Origin: Phycisphaerae bacterium
GTDB lineage: Bacteria > Planctomycetota > Phycisphaerae > SM23-33
Assembly (NCBI GenBank): GCA_030745875.1
Contig: JASLNT010000003.1
Location: forward strand, 50,972 to 114,971
Direction: 5' to 3'
Length of the DNA stretch: 64,000 bases
The translations under genes and the position numbers were made by a program. The notes below the pieces were generated by a model, which was given only the letters and a program-made list of their open reading frames with translations, made no database searches and was not told where the DNA came from. Every line of letters starts with the position of its first letter. The stretch's first letter is position 1. Below, in pieces: positions 1 through 6,029 of this stretch.

Positions 1-49
1 TAAGCAGGCAAGTCGCAATCAACGCCAAAGTCAGCAAACATCTTCGCAT
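1..49 (-). CDS. Left-edge partial gene with signal-peptide-like N-terminus
   Basis: Only the first 16 codons are inside the window. They read MRRCLLTLALIATCLL, a basic start followed by a hydrophobic run as in a Sec or lipoprotein signal peptide. A GAGGTG ribosome-binding site sits 5 nt upstream of the ATG at 49. The same frame stays open upstream to about position 354 without another ATG, so a longer product starting at GTG or TTG is not excluded. The rest of the gene is off the edge and the function is unknown. Confidence 0.42.
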   Translation of the reverse strand, partial: MRRCLLTLALIATCLL

Positions 50-391
50 AACCGCACCTCTCGCCCACGACCACCGCGGGCGTCGCCATAGACTATATCC
101 TGTCTCCAGGCCCGACCAAAGCAGTTCTTCTTTAACACTGATCCAAGAGCGGCGGTCCTTAACATCAGACAATATCCACTTTGGATTGCCGAGCGGGTCG
201 TAGCGTGTCTGGCTTGGGACGAGAAAACCGCCAAGCGAGGATGCGAATACAGGCTCCCACTGCCCCCTGGACCAGCTTGGCGTAGACCGGGGGGCCGCGA
301 TACTTTTTGATTGAATTTGCCTCGCGCGGAAGCTAAGAATGGCAACTCCTGCTCCTTACGAGCAGAAGCCGGGTTTGGCCAGGCAGAATAC
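50..391. other. Non-coding or unassigned stretch
   Basis: I see no convincing complete gene here. The minus-strand frame that leads into the left-edge gene is open across most of the stretch but has no ATG and matches no family I recognise. A 104-codon ATG-initiated frame at 31-345 on the minus strand has no family signature and overlaps the better-supported start at 49. The stretch abuts the tRNA-like sequence at 392 and may belong to DNA brought in by the rearrangement described there. Confidence 0.4.
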
Positions 392-1795
392 TCCGGGGTA
401 GTTCAGCGTGAGAACACTCGGCCTGGACCGAGAAGTCGCTGGTTCGAATCCAGCCCTCGGATGACCGAGGGAATCGTTGATGTTCTTGAAGCGGTTGAGG
501 TCCAGGAACATAAGCGCCAGTTCCTTTCCGTATCTCCTGGCCTCGGCGATGGCCTGTTTAAGTCGGTCCTGAAGAAGCACGCGATTCGGAAGTTCGGTCA
601 GGGCGTCGTAGTACGCCAGGAAGTTGATCCGCTCGTCGGCGGCTTTGCGCTTGGTCATGTCCGAGGATATCGCAGTGTAGTTCACTACGCGACCCTCGTC
701 GTCCCGCACCTCGTTAATGCTCAACCACTGCGGGAAAATCTCGCCGTTCTTCCGGCGGTTCCATATCTCGCCCTGCCAGGCGCCCTGGGTTAGAATCGAA
801 GCCCACATGATCTCATAAAACCGCTGGTCATGGCGATCGGACCTCAGGATCGAGGGGGTCTGTCCGATCACCTCTTCGATGGAGTATCCGGTCATGTCGC
901 AGAAGGCCCGATTGACCGAGATGATTCGATTCTCGGCGTCGGTTATGACAATGCACTCGCCGGTGGACTCGAAAACCTTGTCCGACAGCAGAAGCTTCTC
1001 TTCAGCCAGCCTTCGTTCGTCCATCTCCTTCTTCAATTTCCGATTGTTCTGCACCAACTCACTGGTTCGCCGGGCCACTTTCGAGTCCAGCGTATGAGTC
1101 AGGTTCGACAGGTTCCGATTGCTCCGGACCAGCGCGTCCCGCCATCTGCGAACGGACCGCACACCCGCCACCCAAGCCAGCACTACAACGGGAACAACCA
1201 TCACTCCCAAAACGATGTGAGACACCGCCTCGCGACGGGTCCGATCGATCGACTCGCCGATCGTGCGGATGAGCGCCTCGTCGAAGCGGTCTATGCTGGC
1301 GGCGTAGAGCTTTTCCTGTTGCTCGTACTCCGCGCCGGACAGAAGTTCACCGGCCTGGTCGCTACGAGAGAGCCTGACCAGTTCCAGCGCCCGGGTCTCC
1401 ATAGTCGTCAGCTTCCTGTTGACCGCATCGATGGCTACAACGGCGTCGCTTACGAAAGTTTCCGGCGCCAGTTGAACCGACTCCCGGATAGCCGAATCGA
1501 GTTGCGACTCCAACTGGCGATATCGTCGGCGCCACTGGTCCTGACCGGTGGCCGCGGCGAGGCGAACCGATTGTCTGACACCCTCATCCAGGTGCTTTAT
1601 CGCGCTCCGCAGTTGCTGCATTCTGATCTGACGGGGATACTCGCGGGCCGTGTCGCCAAACGCCATGTACGCGCAGAACACCATCCAGCCAATCGCCGCA
1701 ATGGTAAGAGATAGCGCAACCGTTTGGAATATGAACGGTTTACGGCTCGAAGGCATTGTCGCTGCGACTGGCGCATTACCGCTTGTTTCGGTCAT
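356..1795 (-). pseudogene. PAS-GGDEF diguanylate cyclase, truncated at the tRNA-like sequence
   Basis: The frame encodes a membrane signalling protein. It has an N-terminal membrane segment (about residues 20-45), an extracytoplasmic helical region rich in Arg/Glu, a second membrane segment (about 195-220), a coiled linker, a PAS domain (about 275-390, with VNRAFCDMTGYS) and the opening of a GGDEF domain (YDALTELPNRVLLQDRL, then LDLNRFKNINDSLGH). At LGH the family sequence stops. The remaining 34 codons translate the antisense of the tRNA-like sequence, giving GFEPATS. The GG(D/E)EF signature and the whole catalytic half are missing, so it cannot make cyclic-di-GMP. Start 1795 was chosen because GGGAG lies about 10 nt upstream; 1804 is an alternative. 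Confidence 0.8.
392..461 (+). tRNA. Degenerate tRNA-Asp-like sequence (probable pseudo-tRNA)
   Basis: A near-complete cloverleaf can be drawn. The acceptor arms are 392-398 and 455-461 (7 bp with one G-U). The D arm is GTTC/GAAC (401-404, 412-415). The anticodon stem is CTCGG/CCGAG (417-421, 428-432). The T arm is GCTGG/CCAGC around TTCGAAT (438-454). The body resembles bacterial tRNA-Asp. Two features argue against function: the anticodon loop has only 6 nt (CCTGGA) instead of 7, so no clear anticodon exists, and the 7-nt D loop lacks the conserved GG. No CCA is encoded. Its 3' end coincides with the break in the neighbouring GGDEF gene. Confidence 0.5.
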
Positions 1796-2090
1796 CTTCA
1801 ACATTCTCCCGCACTTGCGCCTTCTTCCAACCTGACCTCTCGGGGCGCAGCGAACGCACGTCTTTGGAGCATCCGTCAATACCGTACTCGGTCATATCTC
1901 AAGACGCCTTAAGTAGTTCCCGAGAAAACAGAAGCTGCATTTTTCGGGGAAGCCTCAAGATCTGCGGATCCGCTAGTGCGTGTCGGTTAACTCCAGAGCG
2001 GTTATTCGCCCGCAGGCGCGGAAAAACTGCGTTGATGTCGCTCAACGTGCGGATACAATCATTGCACACTATGTCCAGGAGATATCAATC

Positions 2091-3317
2091 ATGAACGGAA
2101 CACACTCACAGGCATCGAGGCGCACATTCCTGAAAACCGCCGGGCTGGGCGCAGCAGCTATGGGGCTGGCGTCGGCGGCGAGCGCTAAGGACAAAAAGAT
2201 CCAGGGATTCGACCAGACCGACGCGGGCAAGCTGCAAAACAAGGCGTGGAAGGCGGTCTCGGACCGCAAGATCCGCGTGGGTATCGTCGGGTACGGGGTC
2301 TGTCGCTTCGGCGCCGCTTTCGGGTTCCAGAACCATCCAAACGTTACAGTCGCAGCCGTCAGCGATCTGTTCCCCGACCGCTGCGCGAATCTCGCCAAGG
2401 CGTGTCGATGCAAGAAGACCTACCCATCCCTGGAAGAGATGGTCAAGGACGACTCGATCGAAGCGATCTTCCTTGCCACCGACGCGCCAAACCACGCCAA
2501 ACACGCCATGCTCTGCCTGAACCGCGGGAAGCACGTGGCCTGCGCAGTGCCTGCGGTCTACGGATCTCTCGCCGACGCCGAGAAGCTCTACGAGACGGTC
2601 AAGAAGACCGGTCGCAAGTACATGATGTTCGAGACGTCCGCCTACCGTCCGGACAACTACGCGATGCGAACTGCATACCGCGCCGGTGCGTTTGGAAAAC
2701 TGATCTACACCGAGGGACAGTACTACCACTACTTCGCCAAACCGCTGGGCTCGTACAAGAAGTGGCGCGACGGACTGCCCCCGATGTGGTACCCGACGCA
2801 CTCGACGGCGTACCAGATCGCGGTGACAGGCGGGAGCTTCACTCACGTTTCGTGCCAGGGCTTCCGCGGAGAACTCGCCCAGTTCCAGCCCGACGCCAAC
2901 CGATACAAGAACCCGTTCGACAGCGAGATCGCCCTGTTCAAAACGTCCGAGGGCGGCGCGTCGCGGATGAGCGTGTGCTGGGGCATGCGAGGATCGCACG
3001 GTGAGACGGGGCTCGTGCACGGCCAGTTCGGGCACATGAGGGGCACGACCTTCGAACCGGCCGGGGGCAGAAAGAAACTGCCCAACCTGTCGAAGCCCAA
3101 GCTCCCGCCCGGAATGCCCGGCGGCGGACACGGCGGGTCGCACGGATACCTTACCGAAGAGTTCGTAACCGCCCTGCTGCTCAAACGCGAACCGTTGATC
3201 GACATCGCCTGGTCGCTGAACATGAGCGTAGCCGGCGCGGTGGCCCACCAGTCGGCCCTCAAAGACGGCGAGCTCCTGAAAGTCCCGCAGTACGCCTGGC
3301 CGGTCAAGAAGGCGTAG
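2091..3317 (+). CDS. Tat-exported Gfo/Idh/MocA family oxidoreductase, copy 1
   Basis: This 408-residue NAD(P)-dependent oxidoreductase-like protein carries a twin-arginine signal (SRRTFLKTAG, then a hydrophobic run to ASA). The Rossmann fold follows, with GIVGYGVCRFG near residue 65. The family's usual EKP motif, whose Lys is normally catalytic, reads AVP here, so classical dehydrogenase chemistry is doubtful. Start 2091 follows AGGAG at a good distance; the open frame extends further upstream but lacks the Tat context. The next gene is a close paralogue 53 bp downstream in the same direction, so the two are probably cotranscribed. The substrate is unknown; related planctomycete proteins are generally linked to sugar metabolism. 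Confidence 0.88.
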   Translation: MNGTHSQASRRTFLKTAGLGAAAMGLASAASAKDKKIQGFDQTDAGKLQNKAWKAVSDRKIRVGIVGYGVCRFGAAFGFQNHPNVTVAAVSDLFPDRCANLAKACRCKKTYPSLEEMVKDDSIEAIFLATDAPNHAKHAMLCLNRGKHVACAVPAVYGSLADAEKLYETVKKTGRKYMMFETSAYRPDNYAMRTAYRAGAFGKLIYTEGQYYHYFAKPLGSYKKWRDGLPPMWYPTHSTAYQIAVTGGSFTHVSCQGFRGELAQFQPDANRYKNPFDSEIALFKTSEGGASRMSVCWGMRGSHGETGLVHGQFGHMRGTTFEPAGGRKKLPNLSKPKLPPGMPGGGHGGSHGYLTEEFVTALLLKREPLIDIAWSLNMSVAGAVAHQSALKDGELLKVPQYAWPVKKA

Positions 3318-3370
3318 AAGCGGCGAGAGGGCTTTGCGGCCGTTCCGAAACCAATCGGGAGACGTCAGTC

Positions 3371-4603
3371 ATGAACAGATCAAACTCGCAAGGATCAAGG
3401 CGCACATTCTTGAAGAACGCCGGACTGGGCGCCGCGGCGATCGGACTGGCCGCAGCGGCGGAAGCGAAAGACAAGAAGATACAGGGATTCGACGAAACCA
3501 ACGCCGGCAAACTGCGGAACAAGGCGTGGCGAGCGGTCTCGGATCGGAAGATCCGCGTCGGGATCGTCGGGTACGGCGTCTGCCGGTTCGGAGCGGCGTT
3601 CGGGTTCCAGAATCATCCGAACGTAACCGTGGCCGCAGTCAGCGATCTGTTCCCCGATCGGTGCGCGAATCTGGCCAAGGCGTGCCGATGCGCCAAAACG
3701 TATCCCTCGCTGGAAGAGATGGTTAAGGACGACTCGATCGAGGCGATCTTCCTGGCCACTGATGCGCCGAGCCACGCCAGGCACGCCATGCTCTGCATGA
3801 ATCGCGGAAAGCACGTGGCGTGCGCCGTGCCGGCGGTATTCGGTTCGCTTGCCGACGCCGAGAAACTCTACGAAACCGTCAAGAAGACCGGGCGCAAGTA
3901 CATGATGTTCGAGACGTCAGCGTACCGGGCCGACAACTACGCAATGCGGACGGCTTACAACGCCGGGGCATTCGGAAAGCTCATCTACAGCGAGGGGCAG
4001 TACTACCATTACTTCGCCACCCCGCTGGCGTCGTACAAGAAGTGGCGCACCGGCCCGCCGCCGCTGTGGTATCCCACCCACTCGACGGCGTACTACGTCG
4101 CCGTAACCGGCGGGAGTTTTACGCACGTCTCATGCCAGGGCTTCCGAGGCAAGATCGCTCAGTTCCAACCCGACGCCAATCGCTACAAGAACCCGTTCGA
4201 CAGCGAGATCGCCCTGTTCAAAACATCCGAGGGCGGCGCTTCGCGGATGAGCGTATGCAAGGGCATGCGCGGATCGCACGGCGAGACCGGCCGCATCCAT
4301 GGCGAACTGGGCCACATGGTCGGAACAACCTTCCAGCCGTCAAGCGGCCGAAAAAAACTCCCCGACCTGAGCAAGCCCAAACTCCCGGACGGAATGCCCG
4401 CCGGCGGACACGGCGGTTCGCACGGCTACCTCACAGAAGAGTTCGTAACCGCCCTGCTGCTGAAGCGCGAGCCGCTGATCGACATCGCCTGGTCACTGAA
4501 CATGACAGTACCGGGAGTAGTAGCCCACCAGTCGGCGCTGAAAGACGGCGAACTCCTGAAAGTCCCCCAGTACGCCTCGCCGGTCGAGAAGGCAAAAGCC
4601 TGA
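3371..4603 (+). CDS. Tat-exported Gfo/Idh/MocA family oxidoreductase, copy 2
   Basis: This 410-residue tandem paralogue of the preceding gene is highly similar over its whole length, including the Tat signal (SRRTFLKNAG), the glycine-rich GIVGYGVCRFG, the AVP triplet in place of EKP, and a C-terminal LLLKREPLIDIAWSLNM segment. Differences are scattered, many in third codon positions, which points to an old duplication rather than an assembly repeat. Differences near residues 210-225 and 300-320 could affect substrate choice. GGGAGA upstream of the ATG is the ribosome-binding site. Export through Tat implies that the folded protein carries its nucleotide cofactor to the periplasm. Confidence 0.88.
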   Translation: MNRSNSQGSRRTFLKNAGLGAAAIGLAAAAEAKDKKIQGFDETNAGKLRNKAWRAVSDRKIRVGIVGYGVCRFGAAFGFQNHPNVTVAAVSDLFPDRCANLAKACRCAKTYPSLEEMVKDDSIEAIFLATDAPSHARHAMLCMNRGKHVACAVPAVFGSLADAEKLYETVKKTGRKYMMFETSAYRADNYAMRTAYNAGAFGKLIYSEGQYYHYFATPLASYKKWRTGPPPLWYPTHSTAYYVAVTGGSFTHVSCQGFRGKIAQFQPDANRYKNPFDSEIALFKTSEGGASRMSVCKGMRGSHGETGRIHGELGHMVGTTFQPSSGRKKLPDLSKPKLPDGMPAGGHGGSHGYLTEEFVTALLLKREPLIDIAWSLNMTVPGVVAHQSALKDGELLKVPQYASPVEKAKA

Positions 4604-4690
4604 GGCGACAACGCAAGATGAGGACAGACCCGGGCATCTGAACGGTTGCCTGCTGCAGAATGGTGATTTTATGCAAATCCCAAGTTGTAC

Positions 4691-4720
4691 TTGCGTTTTG
4701 CATACAGGCGTTCCTATAAT
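4691..4720 (+). promoter_or_regulatory. Sigma70-type promoter giving a probable leaderless mRNA
   Basis: A perfect TATAAT lies at 4715-4720, with TTGCGT at 4691-4696 (18-bp spacer). The ATG of the ATPase gene at 4727 is only 6 nt after the -10 box, where transcription should begin, and no Shine-Dalgarno sequence is present. The mRNA should therefore start at or next to the start codon. Confidence 0.6.
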
Positions 4721-4726
4721 ACAAGC

Positions 4727-5893
4727 ATGATTACAAGGAAAATCAAGACTGAACTAACTCAGTGCGCGATGGAATATCCCGCCGTGACGATTCTCGGTCC
4801 ACGGCAGTCAGGTAAGACAACTCTGGCGAAAATGACGTTCCCCAGGCACTCATATCTATCGCTGGAAGACCCTGATGTCCGCAAGCAAGCCGTTGACGAT
4901 CCACGGGGATTTCTTGAATCGATCGACTGCGGCGCGATACTGGATGAGATTCAGCGAACCCCGCAATTGCTGAGCTATCTGCAAGGGATAATAGATTCCG
5001 ATCGACGCCCGGGACGATTCGTTCTAACGGGCAGTCACCAACCGCAGGTTCATCAGGCAATTTCACAATCACTTGCCGGGCGTACGGCGGTGTTGGAGTT
5101 GCTTCCGTTCACAGTGGCTGAAGTACGCCGATACAAACAGCATCCTCAAGATCCCTTTGAGTGGATACACCAGGGGTTTTATCCGGGGCTGCACGAGCAC
5201 CGTCTCAAGCCTGCGCGATTCTTCCGTTCCTATATGGCGACATATATCGAGCGTGATTTGCGTACGTTGATCCAACTAAAAGATCTTTCGCAATTCGAGA
5301 CGTTTCTGCATCTGCTCGCCGGGCGGGTCGGACAACTGGTGAACTACGCGTCACTGGCCGCCGATACGGGCGTGTCGGCGACAACGATCAAGAACTGGAT
5401 TTCCATTCTCAAAGCATCCTACATTCTGTTCGAACTTCCGCCATGGTTTGCAAACATCAGAAAACGCCTGGTCAAATCTCCCAAATTGTACTTCGCGGAT
5501 GTCGGGCTGGCCGCGTGGCTTCTGGGGCTCCAAACACCCGCGCAAGTACAACGCGATCCGTTGCGTGGACATCTCTATGAGAACCTGCTGATCATGGAGG
5601 TTGTCAAGAATATACTGAATTGCGGCCAGCGGCCTCAACTTCACTTCTTTCGAGACAGTAACGGAAATGAGGTCGATTTGCTCGTCTCCTCGGCGGGGAG
5701 ATCATTCACTGCCGTCGAAATCAAGTCCGCTGCGACATTCCATCCCGAGTTCATCAAAGGAATAGAGGTCTTTCGAAAAAGCGTCGGTGAAGACGTACCC
5801 GTTGACTCGCGAGTATGGTGCAACGGGACGCGAAAGACCACTTACAAAGGCGTAGCAGTGTCAAATCCGCTAAAACACGGTTTTGCGGTTTGA
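4727..5893 (+). CDS. AAA_14 / DUF4143 family ATPase
   Basis: This 388-residue protein has a P-loop at GPRQSGKTT (Lys30), a Walker B-like ILDEIQ, and a sensor-like LTGSHQ. The C-terminal DUF4143 domain has a winged-helix-like stretch followed by a restriction-endonuclease-like core (LHFFRDSNGNEVDLLV, then AVEIKSA). That is the usual architecture of the family. These proteins are widespread in bacteria and archaea and tend to sit as isolated transferable genes; their role is not established and some have been suggested to act in toxin-antitoxin or defence contexts. Here the gene stands alone with its own promoter and no partner. The start is set by the -10 box. Confidence 0.88.
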   Translation: MITRKIKTELTQCAMEYPAVTILGPRQSGKTTLAKMTFPRHSYLSLEDPDVRKQAVDDPRGFLESIDCGAILDEIQRTPQLLSYLQGIIDSDRRPGRFVLTGSHQPQVHQAISQSLAGRTAVLELLPFTVAEVRRYKQHPQDPFEWIHQGFYPGLHEHRLKPARFFRSYMATYIERDLRTLIQLKDLSQFETFLHLLAGRVGQLVNYASLAADTGVSATTIKNWISILKASYILFELPPWFANIRKRLVKSPKLYFADVGLAAWLLGLQTPAQVQRDPLRGHLYENLLIMEVVKNILNCGQRPQLHFFRDSNGNEVDLLVSSAGRSFTAVEIKSAATFHPEFIKGIEVFRKSVGEDVPVDSRVWCNGTRKTTYKGVAVSNPLKHGFAV

Positions 5894-5955
5894 CTCGCAT
5901 CTCTATCGGAACGGGCAGGTTCCGGAACTCGCCGGCGAGCCCTGAGAACGACGCG

Positions 5956-6013
5956 GAAGAAGTTATCAGCGCTCAGTCATCAGCGATCAGACATCGTAGC
6001 TGATGACTTCTTC
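5956..6013. terminator. Inverted repeat between convergent genes
   Basis: The 15-nt arms at 5956-5970 and 5999-6013 (GAAGAAGTTATCAGC and its near-perfect complement, one T-G position) enclose a 28-nt spacer. The arms lie between the stop codons of the ATPase and the convergent haem-site propeller gene. There is no clear U-tract, so this is a likely but unproven bidirectional transcription end. Confidence 0.45.
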
Positions 6014-6029
6014 CACGAGCCATTCCAGG

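Noticed and set aside
392..461. Functional tRNA gene
   Set aside because: The 6-nt anticodon loop and the D loop without GG make a working tRNA unlikely; kept as degenerate.
2106..3248. A 380-codon minus-strand frame opposite the first oxidoreductase gene
   Set aside because: It is the antisense shadow of a well-supported gene in GC-rich DNA, has no family motif, and a similar shadow occurs opposite the second copy.
2091..4603. Assembly duplication as explanation of the tandem oxidoreductases
   Set aside because: The copies differ at many scattered positions, including third codon positions and several amino acids, so they are true diverged paralogues.
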